Counted from the first letter of the stretch, positions 7,595-16,770 are shown. The stretch is 64,000 bases of DNA from Bacteroidota bacterium (GCA_021156365.1 JAJNDK010000007.1:217656-281655); one strand, 5' to 3'. Notes: generated by a model not told the origin, from the letters alone. Numbers and translations are program-made.

Positions 7595-8356
7595 TTAGTG
7601 GACATCCCCCGGTGAAGCCGGATTTAAGAAGTAGAGCAACAGAAATACAGCTATCCAGCCTGCGGCTCTTATTGCGAGACCTGTTTGTAATGTCCATTTT
7701 ACATTTACATTCCCTTCGATTAACGATGCAGCAACAATTGAAATAGAAAGTGAGAAAAAGCCCTTTAAAAAGATTAATTGTATACCGTTAAAACTTTTCC
7801 CTATTAATAGTTCTCCAAATAGGATTATTGCACCGCATAAAAGTAAAAGTGGAATGCCGATGTATAGTTGTAATTTTATAAATTTAGTTTTCATTGTTTT
7901 GTTGAATTTCTGATTAAAACCACTAATTGAAATACCTTTATCATTGAAGGATTTTGTTAAATTCTTTTTCGAGGATTCTTCAGCGAAAGTATTTATAAAT
8001 CGTTGTACAGTCGTATAGGATTTCGGGGAAACTTTGATTTTTGTTAATCCTTTTGAACTTGCAATTTGATTTATTGTATCGATCAGTTTTAACGAAGTGG
8101 GAATGAAATTTTCCACTGTCGCCACATAATCCTGCTGTAAATCTTTGTTTTCAAAAAAATCTTTTTCCTCATGCAGTTCAGCAATTACTTTATTGACGGT
8201 ATTCAAAATCGCAGAATGCTTAACAGACATTTCCACGACTAACTGAGATACACATTCTTCCGTGTTACAATTATTGAAATTACTGATAAAGCTTTTAAGA
8301 GCTTTGTTCAGTTCCTCTTTAGCATTTAGTATTTGGTCCGAGCCACTGATTGCCAC
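7595..8356 (-). CDS. Membrane protein of unknown function, last gene of the cluster
   Basis: The 253-residue protein begins at a GTG (8354-8356), one base after the TAA of the upstream 80-residue gene, which suggests termination-reinitiation. The first 160 residues are soluble and helical, probably coiled coil (AKEELNKALKSFI, NTVNKVIAELHEEKDFF). Three hydrophobic segments follow: about 165-190 (LQLYIGIPLLLLCGAI), 198-218 (FLKGFFSLSISIVAASL) and 228-246. No enzyme motif is visible. The DNA is clearly more AT-rich than the hydrolase genes upstream. The helical-bundle-plus-membrane layout could suit a sensor, a pore partner or an immunity protein; none is demonstrated. Confidence 0.7.
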   Translation of the reverse strand: MAISGSDQILNAKEELNKALKSFISNFNNCNTEECVSQLVVEMSVKHSAILNTVNKVIAELHEEKDFFENKDLQQDYVATVENFIPTSLKLIDTINQIASSKGLTKIKVSPKSYTTVQRFINTFAEESSKKNLTKSFNDKGISISGFNQKFNKTMKTKFIKLQLYIGIPLLLLCGAIILFGELLIGKSFNGIQLIFLKGFFSLSISIVAASLIEGNVNVKWTLQTGLAIRAAGWIAVFLLLYFLNPASPGDVH

Positions 8357-8357
8357 T

Positions 8358-8600
8358 TTATTTCTTGTTAATAATATCCGCTATCATATCAATCAAATAA
8401 TCAGTATCGCTAAAATCGATAGATTCTTTTATCAAGTAGTCCCCGGAACTTATTTTAGTCCGTATTTCATCCCTTGTTGGTGCTGATAACACACTTAAGG
8501 TATCGACAATGCTATCAATTTTTGCTGTAGATAAACTTGTGATTTTCTTTTTTTCAAGAAGTAGATGTACTACTACCTTGATCTCATCTTTTTTATTCAT
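8358..8600 (-). CDS. Small acidic-basic cytoplasmic protein, unknown
   Basis: This 80-residue protein has no signal peptide or membrane segment. It is predicted mostly helical, beginning MNKKDEIKVVVHLLLEKKK and ending DTDYLIDMIADIINKK. It is followed after one base by the GTG of the membrane protein gene, so the two probably act as a pair. It is AT-rich like its partner. The size and coupling are compatible with a regulatory or antitoxin-like role, but no DNA-binding motif is seen. Confidence 0.6.
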   Translation of the reverse strand: MNKKDEIKVVVHLLLEKKKITSLSTAKIDSIVDTLSVLSAPTRDEIRTKISSGDYLIKESIDFSDTDYLIDMIADIINKK

Positions 8601-8631
8601 TTTCCTGGTTTTATAATTTACTATTATTATT

Positions 8632-9573
8632 CTACTGCTTCTTCATATACAGCTCATTGTCTTCCATCCTTAGCTCCCGTGTCGGGATCACATTGCGGTC
8701 CATATCACCGTTCAGGGTAAATACTAAGTCTTTCAGGAAAGCATCGCTCCAGAAATGCCAGGAGTGTGCTTTGAAAGCACGTTCAACTGTCAGCTCATTC
8801 TCATGTGCTTTGTAATACTCGCTGCAGTTCACATCTACGGCTTTCATCGGCGATCCGTAGGGAAGCCCCACACGACCCACCCGGTTTTCCATACCAAGGC
8901 GTTTTACATTGGAGAGGGCCAGCACCGAATCGTAATTGCTGAAATAATTGGTGAAGCGCGCACAGTGCTTATAGATCGGATCGCCTTCCGGCCCTTCCAT
9001 CGATCGGGAAGAAACATCTCCGGCAATGAAAACGATCTGCGAGGCTGTCCATTTGTCGTGGGCATATTCGGTGCTCTGTGCATCGCAGAAAGATTCACGC
9101 ACAATAAAAGCGCCGGTGGAATGAGCGATCACATGTACATTGATGCGGCAGCCTGCCTCTACCTGCTGTGCAAAAAAGCGGAGACCTTTGTCCACCAATT
9201 CCATCGATACTTTTTTGGCATCGTGACGGTCTTCCAAATAGAGCAGGGGTTTCGTGGAGCTGGGCCAGGCAAAGGTAACGAGCTCACCTTTCCAGCCATT
9301 GCGTTTCAGACCTTCTTTCAGCACCTTGTGCCGGTGCACCACATTAGAAATATCCATATCGAAGCCGTGCACATATACCAGGATGTCTTTGATGTCGCGG
9401 CCGGCTAACAATTTAGTGAGCCATGCTTTCTGGCTGGGCACTTTGTGTTGCGGACCGAAGGTTTCATTGGCTTCGGGAACAGCAAGGAATGTTGCTTCTC
9501 CGGGTTCGTCACCAAAGCGGGAAGTAGCTCCTTTGCCTTTTGTGTTGCGTGTGCAGATAAAGTAATTGTCCAT
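8632..9573 (-). CDS. Alpha/beta hydrolase, DUF900-like
   Basis: The 313-residue protein has a serine-hydrolase fold without a signal peptide. Visible elements are the oxyanion turn VYVHGFD (67-72), the nucleophile elbow AHSTG (Ser152), a candidate acid Asp215 in SNYDSVL, and candidate histidines His270/His273 in AHSWHFW. The layout, with VHGF before the elbow and a late HxxH, matches DUF900 lipases/esterases. The substrate is not known; an acyl ester or lipid is a reasonable guess. It lies 33 bp downstream of the phospholipase-D-like gene and on the same strand, in the cluster from 20056 to 7595. Absence of an export signal means it is cytosolic unless carried out by a dedicated system. Confidence 0.85.
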   Translation of the reverse strand: MDNYFICTRNTKGKGATSRFGDEPGEATFLAVPEANETFGPQHKVPSQKAWLTKLLAGRDIKDILVYVHGFDMDISNVVHRHKVLKEGLKRNGWKGELVTFAWPSSTKPLLYLEDRHDAKKVSMELVDKGLRFFAQQVEAGCRINVHVIAHSTGAFIVRESFCDAQSTEYAHDKWTASQIVFIAGDVSSRSMEGPEGDPIYKHCARFTNYFSNYDSVLALSNVKRLGMENRVGRVGLPYGSPMKAVDVNCSEYYKAHENELTVERAFKAHSWHFWSDAFLKDLVFTLNGDMDRNVIPTRELRMEDNELYMKKQ

Positions 9574-9606
9574 GTGTTTGAGTTTTAAAGTTCTGTATTG
9601 GTAAGA

Positions 9607-11337
9607 TCAAAGCTCCAGCGGCATGCTTGCCAGCTGTTCCTGCATTTTTACTTTCACTTCGTCCCTGTTAAAGGAGGCAACCCATTCGTTAGTGGTCTTC
9701 AGGTGAATAGGATTATAGGTACTGTTTACGATAGCATCCTGGTCCTTGTTTATTTCCTGTGTAGCTTTTCTCACAAAGAAATGATGGAAGACACGATAGA
9801 ATTCCGTGAAATAAATATCGCAAACGCGTCGCAGGTCTTCACCCCCTTTGATCACGATCGTATTCTCATCGTTGGAACCAACGGAAGCATCACTGAAATT
9901 GGCAGAGCCTGTAATGATCACCGGTTTCTCCCCGAGCGGATCGATCAGCAATACTTTGTTGTGCACATAATTGGTACCGATGGTGGGATTATGGTTTTTG
10001 TTCAGCAATACACCCGAATTGATCTCTTCCAGCCAGTCGAACATGGGCTTGGCAAAATAAGCTCCGTTCACGATCACCGTGTCCCCGTCTTTTTTCTCTA
10101 TGCCTTTTGCATTGCCGATCTTGTCTACGAGTATGTATTTCAGCGCACCTGTTTTTTTACCGATCGCGGCTTTCATGTCTTTGCTGAAAGAGAAAGGAAA
10201 AATACCACAGACCATTTGCTCTGCATTCTCCATAAAGTCTGCATAGGTTTTCAGGATCGTTTTTTTAGGCCGCGGACTAAAGAAGGCAGTGATGTCGCTG
10301 GTAAAATCAGTACTGGCAGCGATGTCATCCTGTATGCCTGCCACTTCCGTTCGTATATCGGTAAGCTCCGGATCTTTGCGAAGCGCTGTCCAGTATGCGA
10401 GGTATTGCGCAGCTAATTCAGGGGAGCGGATGATATGTCCCACGTTGCTGTGCCCGAGGATCCCTTTGTCTGTGATATTGGTAGAGCCTGTCCACACTTC
10501 GACAGGATCTTTGCCATCCATCAGGATCATGAATTTGTTGTGAGCAGGCACCTGCGGATCGTTGCTGCGCCGGGTGAGCACTGCAGTTTTTTTTCCATTG
10601 ATGGTGGCGCTGCGTTTCAGCCCTGCCTGCGCAATGGCTTCATCATTTTCCTCTTCCTGTTCTCTCGAATCGTAAACGATCTGTACATCGCAACCCTGTG
10701 AGATGGCTTCCTGTAATCTCTCTAACACAGGCTCGTAGGTAAACTCATAAAAAGCGATCCGCAATCCGAATTTGTTCTCTATAGCCTTGTCGATGAAACC
10801 TAAGAGCGCTTCCTCCAACCCTCGTGAAAGCCATGACCGCACTTCCTGTTTTTCTTTTTCGGTCATCTGGTCAGGACGCTTGTTCGCGAATTTCCTCGAA
10901 TAGGCCAGGCTACCGGATACGCCCATATTAAAATAGATAGAATGCAAACTGCCTTCCTTATGCTCCGATGCAATATCTACCGACACGCCTTTTCCGTAGC
11001 GGATTTTTTTAGGCTTGCCATACACGGGGATAATGTGGTAAGTATAGCTGTGCTCGTATTTTGCCGTGAAGTCTTCCCAGAAAAAAGACTGTATAGGATG
11101 TTTGTCGGTGTCCAGCAATTGCCCCGGTTCCAGCTTTCCGGCAGTTTCCGGAAAATATTTGAAGCCCCGCAGCGGATAGCTTTCATCCTCGGTGTGGTCA
11201 TCGCGTTTTATAGCAAAGCCCAGGAAGTCGGGTTTGTTCACTTTATCGCTATCGGTTATGCGAATAGAGATCAGCGCTCCGTTGGTACCTGTGATAACGG
11301 TTACTTCCAGGCCGTTTTCTTCGTTCCGGTTTCTCAT
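9607..11337 (-). CDS. Phospholipase D-like protein with two HKD-type motifs
   Basis: The 576-residue protein has no signal peptide. An N-terminal beta-rich domain (about 8-120, Ig/FN3-like) precedes two PLD repeats. Motif one is AHNKFMIL (His266, Lys268) with Asp274 one residue later than usual, followed by VWTGSTNIT. Motif two is canonical, VHNKVLLID (His459, Lys461, Asp466), followed by ITGSANFS. This family can act as phosphodiesterase on phospholipids or on nucleic acids; the sequence does not decide. The phrase SRGLEEALLGFIDKA near 171-185 is typical of PLD-like proteins with an attached Ig-like front domain. It is the largest soluble enzyme of the cluster. Confidence 0.88.
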   Translation of the reverse strand: MRNRNEENGLEVTVITGTNGALISIRITDSDKVNKPDFLGFAIKRDDHTEDESYPLRGFKYFPETAGKLEPGQLLDTDKHPIQSFFWEDFTAKYEHSYTYHIIPVYGKPKKIRYGKGVSVDIASEHKEGSLHSIYFNMGVSGSLAYSRKFANKRPDQMTEKEKQEVRSWLSRGLEEALLGFIDKAIENKFGLRIAFYEFTYEPVLERLQEAISQGCDVQIVYDSREQEEENDEAIAQAGLKRSATINGKKTAVLTRRSNDPQVPAHNKFMILMDGKDPVEVWTGSTNITDKGILGHSNVGHIIRSPELAAQYLAYWTALRKDPELTDIRTEVAGIQDDIAASTDFTSDITAFFSPRPKKTILKTYADFMENAEQMVCGIFPFSFSKDMKAAIGKKTGALKYILVDKIGNAKGIEKKDGDTVIVNGAYFAKPMFDWLEEINSGVLLNKNHNPTIGTNYVHNKVLLIDPLGEKPVIITGSANFSDASVGSNDENTIVIKGGEDLRRVCDIYFTEFYRVFHHFFVRKATQEINKDQDAIVNSTYNPIHLKTTNEWVASFNRDEVKVKMQEQLASMPLEL

Positions 11338-11428
11338 GGGTGGGTAAGAGTTTGGTGGTTGATTAGTTTATATTATGTTGAGTGTGTAGGTAAAGTCATT
11401 GTGCATGGATTGGTTGTTTGAGAAACTA

Positions 11429-12154
11429 TTAATATGGAGTCGCTATTATCGCATTCCACCCCAATTTTTTGCAGGCTTGTGGTCTATTTAGCTTCAGTTT
11501 AAAAGCAGTAGTGCTGTGAGCAGGAAAATACTCAAATATAGTATACTGTTTTCTGTCTAATTCAGTATCTGTTTCACTATAAAATATTACTTCTACTACC
11601 ACATCTTTATAATTAGCAACTGTAGCTTTGTTAGTTATAGTCCCCTCTACTTTCATTGCATCTCCCCATAAATTTTCTCTATAAGTTCCACTGGCATCCA
11701 GGAACCGAGCGGGATCAGCTTGTTCTATTTCTTCTACAGTCATTACTTTTTCCTGGTATGTTTGATTATTAATGGCCTCGTTTCCTGCGGCACCTGATTT
11801 TTTTAGGTTTGCCATAACCATAGCAACTATAATAATTACGACTACGACTACACCAATTAATATAATGGGTAAGGAATTATTTCCTTTAGGTGGCGTAGCA
11901 TTTATTGGATTTTTTTGTTGGGTTTGTTCATTTGTTTTTTGAATAGGTGGAGGCATAGATTTGGTTTCTCCGAATGGAGGCGGACCTGAAATCTTAAACA
12001 AATCATTTAATTCTTCTATTTCACCAGCTTTTTTCCATTCGGAAAGCCCTTCATACCATATTGGTGTTTCTTTTGTAATGATTTTTGATTTTAATTCTTC
12101 CAGACTAAAAGGTCCCGATTGTGCCGTTCCATTATGAGTATAATATTTTTGCAT
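11429..12154 (-). CDS. GYF_2-domain membrane protein
   Basis: The 241-residue protein starts with a GYF_2 (DUF4339) domain, residues 1-50: YYTHNGTAQSGPFSLEEL, TPIWYEGLSEWKKAGEI. GYF domains bind proline-rich peptides. A Pro/Gln-rich linker (58-90) leads to one very hydrophobic segment at about 95-116 (LPIILIGVVVVVIIIVAMVM). The C-terminal 120 residues are beta-rich (VEGTITNKATVANYKDVVVEVIFYS), resembling the FxLYD-type domains of bacterial surface proteins. The GYF part would face the cytoplasm. Several cluster partners carry Pro/Thr-rich tails that it could bind, but this is inference. The DNA is AT-rich compared with its neighbours. Confidence 0.8.
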   Translation of the reverse strand: MQKYYTHNGTAQSGPFSLEELKSKIITKETPIWYEGLSEWKKAGEIEELNDLFKISGPPPFGETKSMPPPIQKTNEQTQQKNPINATPPKGNNSLPIILIGVVVVVIIIVAMVMANLKKSGAAGNEAINNQTYQEKVMTVEEIEQADPARFLDASGTYRENLWGDAMKVEGTITNKATVANYKDVVVEVIFYSETDTELDRKQYTIFEYFPAHSTTAFKLKLNRPQACKKLGWNAIIATPY

Positions 12155-12249
12155 ATTACCGTTTTGTTATTATGATTAATTTGTTGTTAACACTAGCTCC
12201 CTCGTTCCATGTCAATAGTATGCTGTTATTTCGACTCTGGTAGATTTTT

Positions 12250-12747
12250 TTAATTCGAATGAATTCCAGTACAGCCGTCTGTTTTCATTTTTGGGATGTC
12301 GGTGGAATTAATAGTACAATCCGGGGGGCTGTGATTGGAACAGCAGAACATGACCAGGCTGTACTCAACGATCTTTTTTTGCTGGGTTTTTTCCTGTATA
12401 TACTCTACGATCATTTTTTTTCCGCCTTCCAGCAGTCGCACTTTTCCATAGTACGACAGGAACTTGTGGCTTTTCGCATCAAGGACTGAGTTTTTGATCG
12501 TTGCTTTCCCTGAATCGGTACTGATGATGGTAGTAAAGTTCAGTGAATCGGAAGCGGGTTTGATAAGGATCATTGAATCTTTAAACAGATCGAAGGTCAT
12601 GGTTTGGGGCATAACTGTTTTTTCGAACTCTTTGGTTACTTTCCAGCTGCCTAACAGGGATTTCTGTGCAGACAGCGGATTTGCGCAAAGCACGAAAAAC
12701 AGGACGGGAATAAAAAATTTATTCAGGATCTTTTTTGTCTTTTTCAT
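12250..12747 (-). CDS. Small exported protein, lipocalin-like, unknown
   Basis: The start is taken at the ATG at 12747 because MKKTKKILNKFFIPVLFFVL is a clear signal peptide ending PLSAQ; the longer frame begins with TTG and lacks one. The mature protein (about 140 residues) begins LLGSWKVTKEF and is beta-rich, in the manner of small lipocalin-like domains of Bacteroidota. The C-terminus holds four cysteines (MFCCSNHSPPDC, DGC). It overlaps the upstream membrane-protein gene by 29 nt. No catalytic motif is visible. Because it is exported and small it could act as an inhibitor or immunity protein in the periplasm; this is inference. Confidence 0.65.
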   Translation of the reverse strand: MKKTKKILNKFFIPVLFFVLCANPLSAQKSLLGSWKVTKEFEKTVMPQTMTFDLFKDSMILIKPASDSLNFTTIISTDSGKATIKNSVLDAKSHKFLSYYGKVRLLEGGKKMIVEYIQEKTQQKKIVEYSLVMFCCSNHSPPDCTINSTDIPKMKTDGCTGIHSN

Positions 12748-13300
12748 TTTTGAAGAGTTTGGTTTGTGCAACATGCGTAAGAAATTCATAAAAGTGGCGG
12801 GAATACATGCCTGCAAAAAGGCTGAAAAAAAGAAGGGTAATAGGTTTTATTTTATTACTCCCTTCCACGAGCAGCGTAGGCACCAGGTAGCTCAAACCAA
12901 GGATAACGAGCCCCGTAAAAAAGCTCAGCAGGGGAATCGAGACGTAATTACTGTCTTCCGGTTTTGCTTTGTCCAGGGCTATTCCTTTCAGGATGGAGAT
13001 GATGCCACCTAACATACCGAAGAAACAAGCGGTAAGCAGGTAGCCAATATAATCGGGAAGGGCTGCAATAAAAGGAAAGATCTTTTTGGATTTATCGTAT
13101 TCTTTTACCAGCATCATTTCAGCCTTGTTGCTGTATATGACTTTTGTCTCAAAATCCTTTGCCTTTATCGTATCCTTAAAGTCGTATTTAGCACTGATCT
13201 GGTTATAGATCTCCGTATTCAATGCTCCGCCCAGTCCAAAATACAGACTGACCAGTGCAAAAAAGGTAAGGGAAAAAATGGCAGGGAATTTCTTTTTCAT
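12719..13300 (-). CDS. Multi-pass membrane protein, unknown
   Basis: The 193-residue protein has four hydrophobic segments: 5-27, about 84-107 (IGYLLTACFFGMLGGIISIL), 122-146 (LLSFFTGLVILGLSYLVP) and 153-172 (PITLLFFSLFAGMYSRHFYEF). Between the first two is an 55-residue polar loop, probably periplasmic. The last three helices, ending FAGMYSRHFYEFL, recall a three-helix membrane module seen beside YEATS-like and other sensor domains in bacterial signalling proteins. That match is weak and from memory. The gene sits 10 bp after the coiled-coil protein gene and overlaps the next gene by 29 nt, so it is part of the operon. Confidence 0.75.
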   Translation of the reverse strand: MKKKFPAIFSLTFFALVSLYFGLGGALNTEIYNQISAKYDFKDTIKAKDFETKVIYSNKAEMMLVKEYDKSKKIFPFIAALPDYIGYLLTACFFGMLGGIISILKGIALDKAKPEDSNYVSIPLLSFFTGLVILGLSYLVPTLLVEGSNKIKPITLLFFSLFAGMYSRHFYEFLTHVAQTKLFKNEKDKKDPE

Positions 13301-13310
13301 GATGTTTCTG

Positions 13311-14282
13311 TTAAGTAGTGGTGGGAGGCTCTTTGGTTGTCGTCGTATTACTCTGTGTAGTACTGGTGGTCGTTGTCACTACCGGCGCCGGCGGATTCGG
13401 GTTCGGTGGCGGGTTGTTGGTAGGAGGCGGGTTTTGTACCGGCGAAGTCCTTGTTTTTCCAAGTATGTAACCGGAGATCCCGGCAAGTATCGCAGCTAAT
13501 TCTTTACCTTCTAATATGCCTAATATCCCGAAAAGGATGATGGCAATGATCAATACAAAAATGGTAATGAACTGAAGTCCCGTATCGCTGAAAAAATAAT
13601 CTGCCACATTTTTTCGTGAGCGCAGGATCACTACAATAAAGATGATCAGCAAACCGCCTAAGAGGAAAGCAAAGCCGATGCTGATGTCCTTACGGAATTC
13701 CTGGTTGTGGTATTCCGGTGCAAGCGTGGAGTCGAGCTGATCCTGGCAGCAAGCCAGATCGGCTTTCACTACCCTCAGGTTCTTCTTCAGCGTTTCGTAT
13801 TCCTGCTGGCGTTTTTTCTCTCCCAAGGCACAGGTCTGCAGTTGTGATTTCAGATCCCTGAGCTCAGGAATGGTTTGTTTGGTGCTGCCATATACATTGA
13901 TATTGCAGTTGGGCAGGTACACATCTATCGCCGCATCTTTGGTTTCGGAAGCAGTCGCAATTTTAATCGCTTCATCGATCTGGCCGCTTTTCAGTGTGAT
14001 CAGCTCCAGGTTCCGATTGATGTCGGTGTAGTTGGCGAGCTCCATCTGTATCAATTCCTGCAGGTTTTGTTTCTCCTGCAGATAACCGCGCAGCTTCTTG
14101 AAATTTATTTTGTCGTCGGGGGTATCAAAGGTTTTGGCAAAATCCGGCTGGATCGAATCAGTCTTGTACTCGTCGATACTTATTTTTTCAGGGTTCGGAT
14201 TCTCCTGCGCTCTCAGTGCCGGAGTGGCAAAGAACGCAAGCAGGATAAGTAGGCTGAAGGAGGATAGAAATGTTTTCTTCAT
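13311..14282 (-). CDS. Exported coiled-coil membrane protein with Pro/Thr-rich tail
   Basis: The 323-residue protein has a signal peptide (1-25, ending ALRAQ), then a helical, coiled-coil-prone region (60-190) with a small insert containing cysteines (LPNCNINVYG, ACCQDQL). Two to three membrane helices follow: 201-220, 238-256 and 260-275. The last ends LAGISGYILGK (266-276). Residues 277-323 are a low-complexity tail of Pro, Asn and Thr. The helix-end motif is shared with the first protein of the cluster (see findings). The tail is likely cytoplasmic and is a possible ligand for the GYF domain encoded three genes further on. Confidence 0.75.
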   Translation of the reverse strand: MKKTFLSSFSLLILLAFFATPALRAQENPNPEKISIDEYKTDSIQPDFAKTFDTPDDKINFKKLRGYLQEKQNLQELIQMELANYTDINRNLELITLKSGQIDEAIKIATASETKDAAIDVYLPNCNINVYGSTKQTIPELRDLKSQLQTCALGEKKRQQEYETLKKNLRVVKADLACCQDQLDSTLAPEYHNQEFRKDISIGFAFLLGGLLIIFIVVILRSRKNVADYFFSDTGLQFITIFVLIIAIILFGILGILEGKELAAILAGISGYILGKTRTSPVQNPPPTNNPPPNPNPPAPVVTTTTSTTQSNTTTTKEPPTTT

Positions 14283-14325
14283 TGTTTTTTAGTTTAAATG
14301 GGTTAGATCCGGGAGTCCCGGCTTT

Positions 14326-16767
14326 TTATTTTTTAAAATCCGTTACCTTGAGATTGTACAATGGAATATCCACCACGATCGATGCCTGCCAGCGCCATGC
14401 CCTGTTTGCAGTGATATTGGAACCGGAGCTGATCTGGTCTACATTGTTAAGTGCCGGTACCAATTGTCCGCCACCGGTGAGGGTGATCGGTGTTTTCGGG
14501 ATGTTGATACCTAACTGTGCACCCGGTGCAAAAATATTGGCCACGCTCACTTTAAAGTCAGAAGGAAGTGCTGTCTGATCACCGTTCAGCATATAAAAAT
14601 TCACCAGGGCACCGAGGTCGGCAAGCTGGAAGATAGCGCTCACACCCCAGCCGCATTTCGAACCTTTGTTGAAGGCAATACCAATAGGTGCATACAGTCC
14701 GTATGAATTAAAAGAAGCCGCTTTGCGAATGGTGTCGTATCTGTTCATGGTGGCATTCCATACCGTATCGCTGATATGCGTATTCACCTTGCCGTAAAAT
14801 GCTCCGCAATAAGCGTTGAGTGTAATACTGCAGTTAGAGTTACGTTTGATGGCAGAGCTTCCTACCGGTAGTACCGATGCTTCGAGAGCTTTTTTAACTT
14901 CATCCGAAGACTTTGCGCTGGCCACGGTTGAGATCACGGTTCCGTATTTTACAAAAGGACTGCCAATAGGCTTTAATAAAGGATCACTTTTGGTAAGCTT
15001 GCCCAGCAGGATACTGGCATCATATATAGCGGCTGAGTATTGTTTCACCGAGATGTGATACACCATGTCTACGGATGGTGTGAGGTAGGATTCCACCAAA
15101 AAGTATTTTGCTTCCAGGCTGTCACCCACCATGCGTTTCAGGATCGGGCTCTGGATCACCGGTTTCAGGGAAGCATTGAAGGTTTGATAATAATTATACA
15201 GTGCCTGCGGATCGGCTTCGGTGGAATTGTCGATGGCAATTTTTATTTTCTTTACTGCATTGTTGGCCGCATTAAAGGCAGCATAGCCGTTCTTTACCAG
15301 TACTTCATATTCTTTTAGCGTAACAGCTTTATTCATTAAGATCTCCTGGAAAGTGACAGTGGTAAGCTTGTCATTCTTATAGAATTTTATTTTTTGTTCC
15401 TCTGCTTTCACCTGCTCAATGGCAAGCAGCAGTCCTACGTATGCTTTGAAAGCCAGCTTTGTTTTGAACAGGGCAGTCAGCTCTTTCTGGTTGATCCAGA
15501 CTTGCTCTTCATCCTTGCTTAGCAGGCTCTGTGAGAGCAGATTGCTCAGCTCGATAGAAGAGACCACATTATAACTTAGCTTGTTCTTGTCTTCGGTGAT
15601 CTGTTTCAATTCTGTAAATTCAGAAGATTCCGTTACGGAATTAAGCAGGACAGAAGGATTGGGAGTTTGGGGAGCTTCTTTGGCAGTGTACATGCCCAGC
15701 GCAACCCATTTGCCGGCTTCTGTTTTAAAGAAGGCCTCTATTTTCAGCATTCGTGCCTTGCAATCAGCTTCCTTGGTTGTTTTCTTTTTCTTCCTGTCGC
15801 CATCAAGGCTCACGTCTTTACAATCGTTTGTATCCAGATCCTTTATCCCGTAAAAATTCTCGGGGAGGTTCCGTACATCAGTTTCGAATGCTTCTTTTAA
15901 TATCTGGATCACGGAAGCATAGGAATAAGATTCGATGATCTTCAAACATCCGGTCGTTTTAGGGAATATAGTTGTCAGCTCCGGATAGGCAATGAGCTGC
16001 TCTTTCATATGACGGAAAAAGGCTTCGTTCAGTTCTTCTTTGGTACGCTCTGCAATCAGGCGGGCCATGCCGGCTGCAGCATAAGTGATATCGGTACTCC
16101 CGATCCCTGTTACCAGGCTGGCAATGCCACCGCCATGGATATTTGTGTTGGGAAAGGGATTGCGGCCCAGAACATCTTTTAAATATTCGTTTTTTTCCAA
16201 AAGGTCGTAATTCAGTCCGTATTGAATGAGAATAGTGGACCGAAGGCTATCGGATGTAGAATCATTGACGAGTTTCAAGGCATCATAATATACATACCCG
16301 GATTCGTAGCCTTCTTCTTCTTTTCGCAGCTCCTTTTTGCGTACTTTAGTTCCAGGGACAGTTGTTACTGTTGGCGTTTGTGGTGAAGTGGAGAGGATCT
16401 TTACGGTAAAGAGCTCATTGCCGATTTTAAATCTGAACTCATTGGGATTCAGTTTTTCTACTCCCATGTTGGTGGTACGGTCTTCATTAATTACAATTTT
16501 ATACCCGCCGTCCCTATTGCGAAACCCTGCAGCGTTATCGAAATTTTTTGCAGGGAGTGTCGGGAAGCCGCTGGTTCCCGGGAATTCTATTTTTTTTCCG
16601 TCAAAGCCGGCGCTAAAATATAAACGGAGGGGCAGCACTACTTTCTGCAGGCTGTCTTTGTTTGTTACGTTAATAGTGGTTCCCTGTATGTCAAAGGTAA
16701 CATTGGTGCCCTGTGCAAAGGTGAACACAGATAGGAATAAAAATGCTGCGAATAATAGATTTTTCAT
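14326..16767 (-). CDS. Large exported protein with barrel-like C-terminus, unknown
   Basis: The 813-residue protein has a signal peptide (MKNLLFAAFLFLSVFTFAQ). About 130 beta-rich residues are followed by a long helical region (about 150-620, phrases such as ERTKEELNEAFFRHMKEQL). The final 170 residues alternate short strands and end in an aromatic-rich strand (WRWQASIVVDIPLYNL), resembling an outer-membrane or periplasmic barrel domain: YGLYAPIGIAFN, GWGVSAIFQLADLGALVNFYM, GAQLGINIP. No catalytic motif or T9SS domain is visible. Three bases separate it from the protease gene upstream. It may anchor the system in the outer membrane; I do not recognise the family. Confidence 0.75.
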   Translation of the reverse strand: MKNLLFAAFLFLSVFTFAQGTNVTFDIQGTTINVTNKDSLQKVVLPLRLYFSAGFDGKKIEFPGTSGFPTLPAKNFDNAAGFRNRDGGYKIVINEDRTTNMGVEKLNPNEFRFKIGNELFTVKILSTSPQTPTVTTVPGTKVRKKELRKEEEGYESGYVYYDALKLVNDSTSDSLRSTILIQYGLNYDLLEKNEYLKDVLGRNPFPNTNIHGGGIASLVTGIGSTDITYAAAGMARLIAERTKEELNEAFFRHMKEQLIAYPELTTIFPKTTGCLKIIESYSYASVIQILKEAFETDVRNLPENFYGIKDLDTNDCKDVSLDGDRKKKKTTKEADCKARMLKIEAFFKTEAGKWVALGMYTAKEAPQTPNPSVLLNSVTESSEFTELKQITEDKNKLSYNVVSSIELSNLLSQSLLSKDEEQVWINQKELTALFKTKLAFKAYVGLLLAIEQVKAEEQKIKFYKNDKLTTVTFQEILMNKAVTLKEYEVLVKNGYAAFNAANNAVKKIKIAIDNSTEADPQALYNYYQTFNASLKPVIQSPILKRMVGDSLEAKYFLVESYLTPSVDMVYHISVKQYSAAIYDASILLGKLTKSDPLLKPIGSPFVKYGTVISTVASAKSSDEVKKALEASVLPVGSSAIKRNSNCSITLNAYCGAFYGKVNTHISDTVWNATMNRYDTIRKAASFNSYGLYAPIGIAFNKGSKCGWGVSAIFQLADLGALVNFYMLNGDQTALPSDFKVSVANIFAPGAQLGINIPKTPITLTGGGQLVPALNNVDQISSGSNITANRAWRWQASIVVDIPLYNLKVTDFKK

Positions 16768-16770
16768 GTG

